Below, piece by piece: positions 1 through 6,083 of a stretch of 11,775 bases of DNA (the stretch's first letter is position 1; the number at the start of each line of letters is the position of its first letter). The DNA comes from Desulfuromonadaceae bacterium (GTDB lineage Bacteria; Desulfobacterota; Desulfuromonadia; Geobacterales; Pseudopelobacteraceae), in the NCBI GenBank assembly GCA_028686145.1, contig JAQUCQ010000066.1:1-11775 (forward strand). Direction: 5' to 3'. Position numbers and translations under genes: made by a program. The notes beneath the pieces are model-generated. The model was not told where the DNA came from. It saw only the letters and a list, made by a program, of their open reading frames with translations, and made no database searches.

Positions 1-1
1 T

Positions 2-649
2 AACCGTGGTTTCAATATATTTGACTTCCCGGTCATGAACAACACAGCGGCTTTCGGATCTACCAAACCTTCCGTAAATCTTGGCTCTATCGATTGGTAC
101 GGTATTGGCGCCATGAGCACTCTCAAGAGCGTTGGCCCTGGCAATATAAACTTCTTCACCGATCTCGGCCTGAGTGTAACTCATCCCAACGGACAAGTTT
201 CTGCAAAAACTGGCTTTCAGGGCCTTATGACAGGTGGTTTTCTGGCACCTGAGGCACCTACCAGCAAGACCGGCTGGGCCGCTATGGCAGGTTTCCGTTA
301 TGACCTCCCTTCTAAAACCAAGCTCGGTTTCGAATTTAATCATGGTTCAAAAGACTGGATCACCTTTGCTCCGGCAGCAGATGATATGTGGACCGCCAAA
401 GTTGGAACCCGTGGTAATGTGTATGAGCCGTACATCATTCAGGAACTCAATCTCAAGCCGATCTCATCGTACTTCAGTACCGCATTTGTCAAAATTGGTT
501 ACCAGTACTATGATTTTGAATACACCGGCAGTAACAACTGGGTTGGTGCTCCTGTAAAGATTTCATCCATCTCGGCGGCAAACATGTTGCTTATGGCACC
601 AGTTAAGACAGCACATGATGTCTATGCAACATTTGAGGTTCACTTCTAA
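2..649 (+). CDS. extI: Outer-membrane porin, C-terminal part (probable ExtI of the selenite/tellurite locus)
   Basis: Partial gene: the frame is open from base 2, so the start lies upstream and about 215 residues are visible. The protein shows alternating polar/hydrophobic stretches rich in Gly, Tyr, Phe and Asn, typical of beta strands, and ends in the strand VYATFEVHF with a terminal Phe, a hallmark of outer-membrane barrels recognised by the Bam machinery. The label ExtI rests on my memory of the Geobacter order extH-extI-extJ, with a porin followed by a small periplasmic protein and then a cytochrome b-c module. ExtI is reported to affect selenite and tellurite reduction, acting at the outer membrane. 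The first in-frame ATG at 35 is internal, not the true start. The barrel call is firm. The ExtI identity is a context-supported inference; another Geobacter porin family is the alternative. Confidence 0.72.
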   Translation, partial: NRGFNIFDFPVMNNTAAFGSTKPSVNLGSIDWYGIGAMSTLKSVGPGNINFFTDLGLSVTHPNGQVSAKTGFQGLMTGGFLAPEAPTSKTGWAAMAGFRYDLPSKTKLGFEFNHGSKDWITFAPAADDMWTAKVGTRGNVYEPYIIQELNLKPISSYFSTAFVKIGYQYYDFEYTGSNNWVGAPVKISSISAANMLLMAPVKTAHDVYATFEVHF

Positions 650-665
650 GCAGTATTGTTAATCG

Positions 666-712
666 TTTCCCCGGCAGTGGATTACTTTCCACTGCCGGGG
701 AAAAAAGTTTTT
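666..712 (+). terminator. Strong intrinsic terminator after the porin gene
   Basis: A perfect 12-bp GC-rich stem pairs 669-680 (CCCCGGCAGTGG) with 689-700 across an 8-base loop. Three more T/A pairs (666-668 with 701-703) extend it, and a TTTTT run lies at 708-712. It sits 17 bases after the porin stop and should end the upstream transcript before the small secreted protein gene. Confidence 0.9.
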
Positions 713-739
713 GCGGATTTATATTGATTATGCTATTAT
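711..739 (+). promoter_or_regulatory. Candidate sigma-70 promoter with extended -10
   Basis: TTGCGG (711-716) as a weak -35, a 17-base spacer, then TGC-TATTAT (731-739), a near-consensus extended -10 element. It lies directly behind the terminator and about 33 bases before the ATG at 773, so it would give the small secreted protein its own transcript. The -35 matches only the TTG half of the consensus, so the call rests mainly on the extended -10. Confidence 0.45.
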
Positions 740-772
740 CTATATAAATCCATACCACGCAAGGAGCGTATC

Positions 773-1096
773 ATGAAAAAATTTGTATCCGTTGTTGCAA
801 TGCTGGCCCTCGTTGTTGTTTCCTTGGTTTCCTTTACAAAAACCGCTAGTGCCGAAGAGTTGAAGATGGTTGGCACGATCACTAAAATTGAGCTTGCCGC
901 TGATAAACAATCAGCAACTGTTGTCCTGAAAGACGTAAAAACTGCTGCTAGTGTTGTTATTCTCATTAAAGACGAATTGACTCTTGGCAAATTAATGGAT
1001 AAGCGCATTGTTTTTGGCGATGAGATCCGTTGCAAATACAATGTTGAAGACGGTAAAAACGTTGCCAGACTGTTCAAGAAAACAGCAGGCTGTTAA
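773..1096 (+). CDS. extJ: Small secreted periplasmic protein, ExtJ-like
   Basis: A 107-residue protein with a clear Sec signal peptide: MKKF, a hydrophobic core, and a cleavage site after TASA near residue 27. The mature part is about 80 residues of predicted beta-rich sequence (GTITKIELAADK, then two Val/Ile-rich strands), with one Cys as the last residue. There is no heme motif or membrane anchor. The start is set by AAGGAG at 761-766, six bases before the ATG. It lies between the porin and the multiheme cytochrome, the position of ExtJ in the Geobacter ext locus, and it is framed by terminators on both sides. The strand pattern would suit a small OB-like binding fold, but that is speculative and no biochemical function is known to me. 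The secretion call is firm; the ExtJ name comes from context. Confidence 0.75.
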   Translation: MKKFVSVVAMLALVVVSLVSFTKTASAEELKMVGTITKIELAADKQSATVVLKDVKTAASVVILIKDELTLGKLMDKRIVFGDEIRCKYNVEDGKNVARLFKKTAGC

Positions 1097-1131
1097 TTCC
1101 TAACTTCAAATAGCTTTAATCCAGATTTACT

Positions 1132-1180
1132 CAACCCTCAACTTCTCCTGTAACAAGGAAGGTTGAGGGTTGTTTGTTTT
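1132..1180 (+). terminator. Intrinsic terminator after the extJ-like gene
   Basis: CAACCCTCAAC (1132-1142) pairs perfectly with GTTGAGGGTTG (1162-1172), and a TGTTTGTTTT tract follows to 1180. It begins about 35 bases after the stop codon and separates the small protein from the cytochrome operon. The loop is long (19 bases), but short CCT/AGG pairing inside it could close it further. Confidence 0.8.
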
Positions 1181-1264
1181 AAAAGTGTATTGCACAGAAG
1201 CGGAAAATAATGTTTATGTAACAACAGGACGTGAACTTAATTTACTGGAAGGAATAATGCCATC

Positions 1265-2464
1265 GTGCGTTGGATACTGTTCCTCATAGCAGGCTTCTGT
1301 CTGGCACCTCATCCGGATGCTGTGGCAGCTCGCATTGGGTTTGACTGCTCCTTGTGCCACCGTGAGGGGATGAACGCCGTTGAGCTTGCGGCCCGTTTGA
1401 AGGGCCCAGGAGGCTGTGTCGACTGTCATCGGGGGTATGGGCGGGTCTTTGACCATGCCATGGGGCAGCGCACCGGTGAAAAACACTTTGTGCAGCGTAG
1501 CTATGCCCGCTTTGATTCTGGTTTCTGGAACAAGAATTGCGACTCCTGCCACGTGCAACGGTGCGCCGACTGTCACGGTGAGACGAAGATAACCAAGCCG
1601 TCTGTCGCTGCCTGTCAGCGGTGTCATAAAGGCTATTACACCGGATGGGACTATTCCGGACGTGCTCCGCGGGAAGAAAACTACCGCTACCAGCGCGGTA
1701 TTGTTGTCAACGGTGAAACATTTTTGAAGATGCTTCCCGATGTTCACTATAGTGCCGGTATGACGTGCGGAGCCTGTCATTCAATGAAAAGCCTGACAGA
1801 TGGGGAAAAAACGTCCAAAAGCTGCCGCGACTGTCACACACCTGACGTAAAGGTTTTGGAACACCGTATTCCAGCCCATCTGCAGCGTATGGAATGTTAC
1901 GCCTGCCATTCGGCCTGGGCGCCGCAAGAGTATGGCACCTTTTTTCTCCGGTTCCGGGATCGGCGTATGAAAGACTCTTTTGAGCTTACGCCGAGTGCAA
2001 ACCCAGAATACCTGCGTAGCTCCTATCTGAAAAGGCAGGATGCTCCGCCGCTGGGTATCAATGCAGTCGGGCGGGTCAGCCCAATCAGGCCGATGTTTAT
2101 CGCCTATTATACCGATATCATGACAGCCAGAAATAATGGACCGGAGAATACCCTCCTGGCGGCAGAATGGCGCGCATATTTTCCCCACACCGTTCAACGC
2201 GGCACGGTAACCTGTGAGGGATGTCATGATAATCCGACACGCTTTCTGTTTGAACCTGAATCCCGGCGGATCTACAATCTTGAAAAGGATGGCATGGGTC
2301 TTACGTCGTTCTGGCTGCAGAAGGGGCAGCGGGTCAGCAATGGCAGCTTTATGGATGCCGCCCGTTATCTGCATATGAGTAACAAAAGTCCCGCTTATAC
2401 AAAGGCGTACATCGAAAAATGGAAAACTTTTCTCAATCGCGTCGAAAATTCATCACGACCCTGA
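1265..2464 (+). CDS. Periplasmic nine-heme c-type cytochrome of the ext/Cbc-type module
   Basis: A 399-residue secreted cytochrome with a signal peptide at about 1-22 and nine CxxCH heme sites starting at residues 28, 51, 92, 100, 117, 168, 187, 211 and 317. Hemes 3 and 4 (CDSCH, CADCH) are only eight residues apart, a packing typical of multiheme electron wires. A stretch of about 100 residues without heme (216-316) precedes the last site. The start is GTG at 1265 with GGAAGGA at 1247-1253; the nearby ATG at 1257 is in another frame and stops after ten codons. The 3' end overlaps the Rieske gene by 46 bases, so the two should be translated together. The likely role is to take electrons from the b/Rieske subunits in the periplasm. 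It probably corresponds to ExtM or ExtN of the Geobacter cluster, but I cannot tell which. Confidence 0.88.
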   Translation: MRWILFLIAGFCLAPHPDAVAARIGFDCSLCHREGMNAVELAARLKGPGGCVDCHRGYGRVFDHAMGQRTGEKHFVQRSYARFDSGFWNKNCDSCHVQRCADCHGETKITKPSVAACQRCHKGYYTGWDYSGRAPREENYRYQRGIVVNGETFLKMLPDVHYSAGMTCGACHSMKSLTDGEKTSKSCRDCHTPDVKVLEHRIPAHLQRMECYACHSAWAPQEYGTFFLRFRDRRMKDSFELTPSANPEYLRSSYLKRQDAPPLGINAVGRVSPIRPMFIAYYTDIMTARNNGPENTLLAAEWRAYFPHTVQRGTVTCEGCHDNPTRFLFEPESRRIYNLEKDGMGLTSFWLQKGQRVSNGSFMDAARYLHMSNKSPAYTKAYIEKWKTFLNRVENSSRP

Positions 2465-2814
2465 CCATGTTGCTCGCATCAGGTGGTCTGCTGGTACGGT
2501 ATCTTACCCCGCGCAGGACCGTAAAACGCCAGGTGTTGGCCAGCGCTGCCCGTGCTGATGTGCCAATCAACGGGGCACTCGTGTTTCGCAATGAGCGACT
2601 GGCACTGCTGAGAGATGCTAATGGCTTTTACGCGTTAAGTCTGGTCTGCACACATCTGGGGTGCACGGTTACCGTTACAGAGGATATACTTTCGTGTCCC
2701 TGTCATGGGAGCCGCTTTGATCGGCAAGGAAAAGTACTTTCGGGTCCTGCAGACAGATCGCTTGCCCGGATGGATGTGGAAGTTGTCGGGGAGCGGCTTG
2801 AGGTTGTTGGGTAA
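2419..2814 (+). CDS. extO: Rieske [2Fe-2S] subunit of the cytochrome b complex (ExtO-like)
   Basis: A 131-residue Rieske protein. Box I is C77-T-H79-L-G-C82 and box II is C93-P-C95-H96-G-S. The expected cluster ligands are C77, H79, C93 and H96, and C82-C95 would form the stabilising disulfide. Residues 7-12 read SRRKFI, a twin-arginine signal, followed by a hydrophobic stretch (about 12-28) that probably stays as a membrane anchor. This fits export of a folded iron-sulfur protein to the periplasmic face. The ATG at 2419 keeps the RR motif; the next ATG at 2467 would lose it. The gene begins inside the nine-heme cytochrome gene and has no clear Shine-Dalgarno, so translational coupling is likely. 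It would accept an electron from quinol at the Qo site of the cytochrome b encoded downstream. It is shorter than typical bc1 Rieske proteins. The domain call is certain; ExtO is from memory of the Geobacter cluster. Confidence 0.93.
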   Translation: MENFSQSRRKFITTLTMLLASGGLLVRYLTPRRTVKRQVLASAARADVPINGALVFRNERLALLRDANGFYALSLVCTHLGCTVTVTEDILSCPCHGSRFDRQGKVLSGPADRSLARMDVEVVGERLEVVG

Positions 2815-2865
2815 GGATTTATCATTTGTCATGCGGCCCGTACGGTTGCATCATAAAACGGTTAT

Positions 2866-2877
2866 GTTAAGCTTAAC
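2866..2877. repeat. 12-bp perfect palindrome upstream of the phasin-like gene
   Basis: GTTAAGCTTAAC is a perfect dyad in the 98-base gap between the Rieske and phasin-like genes. A second small inverted repeat, CATAA/TTATG (2852-2866), abuts it. It could be an operator for a dimeric regulator, but no convincing promoter was seen next to it. With no loop it is not a terminator. Confidence 0.3.
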
Positions 2878-2912
2878 TGTATTTTAATAAAGATAAGTTT
2901 GGGAGGTATGCC

Positions 2913-3209
2913 ATGCTGGAAATGCTTGAAAAAACCGTCATGACGACAATCGGTGTTGTCGCTATTACCCAGAAAAAAGCAGAAGAGTTGGTGGCGGAGA
3001 TGAAAGAACGTTTCAAGCTGAGTGAAGACGAGGGAAAACAGATGGTTGACAGGATTCAGGCCATAGCAAACGAGAACAAGGAGAAAGTCAGGGAAATGGC
3101 AGAAGCCGAAGTTCAGAAGATTGTTGATCGCTTGGGCCTTGTTACCCGTGAGGAGTTCGATCGCCTGGTCAAACGCGTTCAAGAGCTGGAATCCCGCAGT
3201 AATGACTAG
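2913..3209 (+). CDS. Small phasin-like coiled-coil protein
   Basis: A 98-residue, highly charged, almost entirely helical protein. A short hydrophobic N-terminal helix (about 8-19, VMTTIGVVAITQ) is followed by a long Lys/Glu-rich heptad region to the C terminus (ending RVQELESR), as in the phasin/PhaF-PhaI-like superfamily. Phasins coat polyhydroxyalkanoate granules, but many short homologues sit beside AarF/UbiB kinase genes with no granule role shown. RBS GGGAGG at 2901-2906 is six bases before the ATG and is the best ribosome site in the region. The ATG at 2908 is out of frame. The stop is three bases before the kinase gene start, so the two form a tight pair. A physical partner or membrane-surface adaptor role for the kinase is inference only. 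Confidence 0.8.
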   Translation: MLEMLEKTVMTTIGVVAITQKKAEELVAEMKERFKLSEDEGKQMVDRIQAIANENKEKVREMAEAEVQKIVDRLGLVTREEFDRLVKRVQELESRSND

Positions 3210-3212
3210 CTT

Positions 3213-3605
3213 ATGCTCAACGTTCTGAAGATAAACCGTAATATCCGGAGCATCAGGCGCTATCTTAATATCGTTCGGGTACTCAGCACATACGGTTTTG
3301 ACCAGGTGCTTGAGATGCTGGGGCTTGCCGATGTGATGGTACGAAGCCGACGCTTGTTCCGGCGGCCAATTCCTGATATAGCCCGGCTTACAGCTGCCGA
3401 AAGGATGCGGCTTGTACTGGAGGAGCTCGGTCCGACTTTTATCAAATTGGGACAGATCCTTTCCACCCGGCCGGATGTAATACCCCACGCATTTGTGCAA
3501 GAGTTTGAAAAGCTCCAGGATAATGTGCCGAGTTTCTCTTTTGAAGAAGTGCTCGCCCAGATAACAGGTGAACTGGGTGGACCAGTCGAGCAGTTTTTTG
3601 CCTAG
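3213..3605 (+). CDS. N-terminal fragment of the ABC1/UbiB-type kinase, up to the amber codon
   Basis: Encodes 130 residues ending in EQFFA followed by TAG (3603-3605). It carries the family's N-terminal extension with the KxGQ motif (residues 78-81, in IKLGQILSTRPD). That motif folds over the active site and blocks protein-substrate access in characterised members. It has no ATP lobe or catalytic loop, so it cannot act as a kinase alone. The ATG at 3213 is set by the TAG of the phasin-like gene three bases upstream. No Shine-Dalgarno is visible, consistent with coupled translation. If TAG is real and not suppressed, this is a truncated product. Confidence 0.6.
   Translation: MLNVLKINRNIRSIRRYLNIVRVLSTYGFDQVLEMLGLADVMVRSRRLFRRPIPDIARLTAAERMRLVLEELGPTFIKLGQILSTRPDVIPHAFVQEFEKLQDNVPSFSFEEVLAQITGELGGPVEQFFA
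3603..3605 (+). other. In-frame amber (TAG) inside the kinase gene
   Basis: TAG followed by ATT GAT CCT, with the same reading frame open for 130 codons before and 430 after. There is no length change, so it is a substitution and not a frameshift. TAG also ends four ordinary genes here (stops at 3207, 4896, 6081 and 8759), so there is no sign that the code is reassigned. Confidence 0.9.
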
Positions 3606-3614
3606 ATTGATCCT

Positions 3615-4898
3615 GTGCCTTTAGCAGCTGCATCTATTGCCCAAGTGCATAGAGCCAGATTGAAAACGGGTGAGGAGGTTGCCATCAAGGTGCGTCGCCC
3701 CGGTATCGTCGAGGTGGTTGAATCCGATATTGGTGCCCTGATGTCGTTAGCAGGCCTGGCAGAACGTCACGTACCCGGCAGTGAGCTGTATGATCCGGTT
3801 GGAATTGTACGTGAATTTGCGCGTACGATCCGCAGGGAGATGGATTTTTCACGCGAAGCACACACCATAGAAAAATTTCGTGACAATTTCATCAAAACCG
3901 GCTGGATGTATTTTCCGCATGTATATTGGGAACAATGCTCCCGTGGTGTACTGACCATGGAATACGTCGCGGGTATCAAGGTTTCCGACAGGCAAAAACT
4001 CGTTGATCAGGGAATTGACCTCAAGCTGGTTGCCCGACGCGGTGCAGATTCATTTCTTGAGATGGTACTTACTCATGGTTTCTTCCATGGCGATTTACAT
4101 CCCGGCAATGTCCTGATTCTTCCGGATAATGTGATCTGTGTACTTGATTACGGCATTGTGGGACGGTTGGACGGCGATCTCAAAACTTTCCTCACCGATA
4201 TACTGTCTGCTATCGTAAACCGGGATATGGACGAAGTCGTGTCTCTGTTGCTTTTTGCCGGAGACATATCTGATAGCCTGGATATTCGCGCCCTTAAGAG
4301 GGATCTGTTCAATTTCATTGACGGCTACTACGAAATTCCTCTCAAAGAGATTGAAGTTGGGCGAATGTTGATGGAATTTATCGAAATCATCACCCTCTAT
4401 AGTATCAGAATCCCGTCCGACCTGATGCTGCTGGCTAAATCACTGGTGTTGATCGAAGGAATGGGGCGAGCTCTTGACCCGGCGTTTGACATGGTTGAAC
4501 ATTTGCGACCCTTTATCGCCAAGGCTCTACGTCAAAAAGCCTCTCCGCAGCGTATTTCACGCGAACTGCAACAAGTCCTGTCTTCTTACCTGAGTTTGGC
4601 ACGTAACATACCTCGTGATCTGAAAGAGATCATCAATCGTATTAACCGCAACAAGTTCAAAATCGACCTTGAACACCGTGGCCTCGATAAATTCACTGCT
4701 GATTTTGATCGATCGATCAACCGCCTTTCAACCAGCATGATCCTGGCAGCTACGATCATTGGCTCTTCGATCATCATGCAGACCGATAAAGGGCCAAAGT
4801 TAATGGGGTTCCCCGTGTTTGCTTTTATGGGATATACCATAGCGGGGTTTGTTGGGCTTTGGCTGGTGTATGCGATCATCCGTTCCGGGAGGATGTAG
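3615..4898 (+). CDS. C-terminal kinase-core fragment of the ABC1/UbiB-type protein
   Basis: Translation could restart at GTG 3615, giving 427 residues that begin PLAAASIAQVH. This piece holds the Ala-rich nucleotide loop, the VAIKV lysine, the HGDLHPGN catalytic loop, the DYG motif and two membrane helices at the C terminus (about residues 370-390 and 398-420 of the fragment). It lacks the KxGQ extension. In characterised UbiB-type proteins that extension gates the active site, so a separately made core might behave differently. No convincing Shine-Dalgarno precedes 3615, so efficient restart is doubtful. It more likely represents the remainder of one full-length protein. Confidence 0.6.
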   Translation: MPLAAASIAQVHRARLKTGEEVAIKVRRPGIVEVVESDIGALMSLAGLAERHVPGSELYDPVGIVREFARTIRREMDFSREAHTIEKFRDNFIKTGWMYFPHVYWEQCSRGVLTMEYVAGIKVSDRQKLVDQGIDLKLVARRGADSFLEMVLTHGFFHGDLHPGNVLILPDNVICVLDYGIVGRLDGDLKTFLTDILSAIVNRDMDEVVSLLLFAGDISDSLDIRALKRDLFNFIDGYYEIPLKEIEVGRMLMEFIEIITLYSIRIPSDLMLLAKSLVLIEGMGRALDPAFDMVEHLRPFIAKALRQKASPQRISRELQQVLSSYLSLARNIPRDLKEIINRINRNKFKIDLEHRGLDKFTADFDRSINRLSTSMILAATIIGSSIIMQTDKGPKLMGFPVFAFMGYTIAGFVGLWLVYAIIRSGRM

Positions 4899-4910
4899 AG
4901 TTTTTATCGG

Positions 4911-4931
4911 GATGGCCACATCTGTTTTTTT
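4911..4931 (+). terminator. Weak candidate terminator after the kinase gene
   Basis: A short hairpin GATG (4911-4914)/CATC (4919-4922) with a GCCA loop is followed by TG and seven Ts (4925-4931). The stem is only four to five pairs, so termination would be partial at best. Confidence 0.3.
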
Positions 4932-4995
4932 AAGCACTGATAACAGGCGCCGATTGGCTTCTTGACTGGTCAACCTACCATTCTTCAGTAAACTG

Positions 4996-5004
4996 TGCTA
5001 TAGA
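4996..5004 (+). promoter_or_regulatory. Candidate extended -10 promoter for the cytochrome b genes
   Basis: TGC-TATAGA (4996-5004) is an extended -10 with five of six core matches, 51 bases before the ATG of the b6-like gene. It resembles the TGC-TATTAT element at 731-739. No good -35 sits at the right spacing; the TTGACT at 4962-4967 is too far upstream. The surrounding gap (4899-5055) holds no gene. This could start an internal transcript for the cytochrome b part of the cluster. Confidence 0.35.
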
Positions 5005-5055
5005 GGCACGGTATCAATACATTTGAGACACTACCTCCTTGCATAGACCGAAACC

Positions 5056-5676
5056 ATGATCACTGATTTCCTCAAACATCTCTTTCCCCGCGTAGTGCTT
5101 GAGCGCAACTTGCGATTCAGCTATACCTTCTGCCTTGGAGGGATGGCATTCACCGCACTTCTGGTTATGCTGGCCAGCGGGATGCTGCTGCTGGTCTATT
5201 ATCAACCGACACCGGACCGGGCGTTCGGCTCAATACTTTTTTTGGAATCTTCAGTCTGGGGCGGGAAATATTTACGTAGTCTGCACCGCATAACATCGCA
5301 TGTCCTACTGATACTGCTGCTGCTGCACACTTTGCGGGTGATTCTGACCGGGGCATATCAACGGCCACGGCAGCTCAACTGGGTAATCGGTTGCCTCCTT
5401 TTATTTTTGACACTCTTCGAAGCCTATACCGGTTATTTGTTGCCATTTGACCAGCTGGCTTTCTGGGCAACCCAGACCGGCATGGAATTGCTGGCTACGG
5501 TGCCATTCGGAACATTCCTCCGCTCCATGCTTGTGCCGGATGGAGTTGGTCAGGGGTTGTCGCTGCTCCGCTTTTATGCCCTTCATATCTGCATCATCCC
5601 GTTAACGGTGCTGGCTCTATCGTTCCTGCATTTCTACCGGGTCAGAAAGAACAAGGGGGTGCTGCCGTATCTATGA
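5056..5676 (+). CDS. extP: Cytochrome b6-like membrane subunit (ExtP-like)
   Basis: A 206-residue integral membrane protein with four transmembrane helices, matching the N-terminal half of cytochrome b (b6 type). The heme ligands are spaced as in b6: H77 and H91 (14 apart, RSLH...LLH) and H177 and H192 (15 apart, FYALH...FLH), giving two b hemes. The motif GYLLPFDQ (126-133) matches GYSLPWDQ of b6. Cys26 in the F-C-L-G-G context aligns with the b6 cysteine that holds heme c_n. It should oxidise menaquinol together with the subunit IV-like protein and the Rieske subunit. No clear Shine-Dalgarno precedes the ATG at 5056, but the N terminus aligns well. The next gene overlaps it by four bases (ATGA). 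The family is certain; the ExtP name is from context. Confidence 0.93.
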   Translation: MITDFLKHLFPRVVLERNLRFSYTFCLGGMAFTALLVMLASGMLLLVYYQPTPDRAFGSILFLESSVWGGKYLRSLHRITSHVLLILLLLHTLRVILTGAYQRPRQLNWVIGCLLLFLTLFEAYTGYLLPFDQLAFWATQTGMELLATVPFGTFLRSMLVPDGVGQGLSLLRFYALHICIIPLTVLALSFLHFYRVRKNKGVLPYL

Positions 5677-6083
5677 AAAACGGATTTGTTAAAAGCTCCC
5701 TCCATTTTTTCCCGCTTATTATCCGCTCGATGTACGTACTGGCTGGCGTACTTCTTGTTTTGGCGGCAGTGGTGCCGGCACCTCTCCAGGAACAGGCTAA
5801 CCCTGCTGTTACACCTAATCCTGCCAAGTCGGCCTGGTTCCTGCTCTGGATTCAAGAACTGGTTAGCTGGTCTCGCTTCATGATCTACCCGGTCATAGTA
5901 CTGGCTTGTCTGTTTCTGCTGCTCCCCTGGATACCGGCCAGCGGCCATATTCATCGAGCCTCCTGGTTCCCGCATGAACAGCGTACGGTATCGGTACTTA
6001 CCATACTGTGTGCTCTGTTTATTGTGGCGCTGACCGTTGTGGCTATGTTTCTCAGGGGGGCAAATTGGTCTCTCGTCTTCTAG
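5673..6083 (+). CDS. extQ: Cytochrome b C-terminal / subunit IV-like protein (ExtQ-like)
   Basis: A 136-residue membrane protein with three predicted helices (about 14-36, 57-87 and 104-128), the layout of b6f subunit IV. It starts in an ATGA overlap with the b6-like gene, so both are made together. The loop where PEWY is expected reads K52-S-A-W55-F, aligned through the following IQEL with FQIL of subunit IV. The Trp is kept, but Pro and Glu are replaced by Ser and Ala, and Tyr by Phe. In bc complexes that Glu helps take a proton from quinol at the Qo site, so proton exit here must use another residue or the redox partner differs. Similarity is low and the call relies on gene order, topology and the W-F...QEL pattern. 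ExtQ is my best recollection of the Geobacter name. Confidence 0.82.
   Translation: MKNGFVKSSLHFFPLIIRSMYVLAGVLLVLAAVVPAPLQEQANPAVTPNPAKSAWFLLWIQELVSWSRFMIYPVIVLACLFLLLPWIPASGHIHRASWFPHEQRTVSVLTILCALFIVALTVVAMFLRGANWSLVF

Larger units (their letters stand above)
3213..4898 (+). pseudogene. ABC1/AarF/UbiB-family atypical kinase gene interrupted by an in-frame amber codon
   Basis: One continuous frame of 561 sense-plus-stop positions before the real stop, the normal length for this family, broken only by TAG at codon 131. Motifs on both sides fit one protein. They are the KxGQ motif (K78-L-G-Q81), the Ala-rich loop AAAS (138-141) that replaces the glycine loop, the ATP-site Lys in VAIKV (K159), the catalytic D294-LHPG-N299, the metal-binding DYG at 312-314, and two C-terminal membrane helices. 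Family members act in quinone biosynthesis or lipid handling at the membrane, as ATPases rather than classical protein kinases. The family usually has an acidic residue before IDPVPLAAAS, so GAG to TAG is a plausible single change. The gene lies three bases after the phasin-like gene. It may be a recent pseudogene, an assembly or sequencing error, or a suppressed stop. The two halves are listed separately. Confidence 0.85.

Noticed and set aside
1781..2374. Minus-strand open frame of 197 codons opposite the nine-heme cytochrome
   Set aside because: The sense strand carries nine CxxCH motifs; the antisense product has no recognisable domain or ribosome site.
2862..3500. Minus-strand open frame of 212 codons
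   Set aside because: It is antisense to the phasin-like and kinase genes, shows no motif or signal peptide, and its composition mirrors the + strand coding sequence.
3603..3605. Genetic-code reassignment of TAG
   Set aside because: TAG ends four other clearly complete genes in the window, so general reassignment is not supported.
3590..3620. Frameshift in the kinase gene
   Set aside because: The two halves are in the same frame with family residues continuous on both sides; only a stop codon separates them.
4951..4970. Sigma-54-like site (TGGC...TTGAC)
   Set aside because: The spacing between the GG and GC elements does not fit the -24/-12 consensus.
6008..6064. Longer N terminus for the tetraheme cytochrome (GTG 6008)
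   Set aside because: No ribosome site, and it puts a Cys-rich polar tail in front of an otherwise ideal signal peptide.
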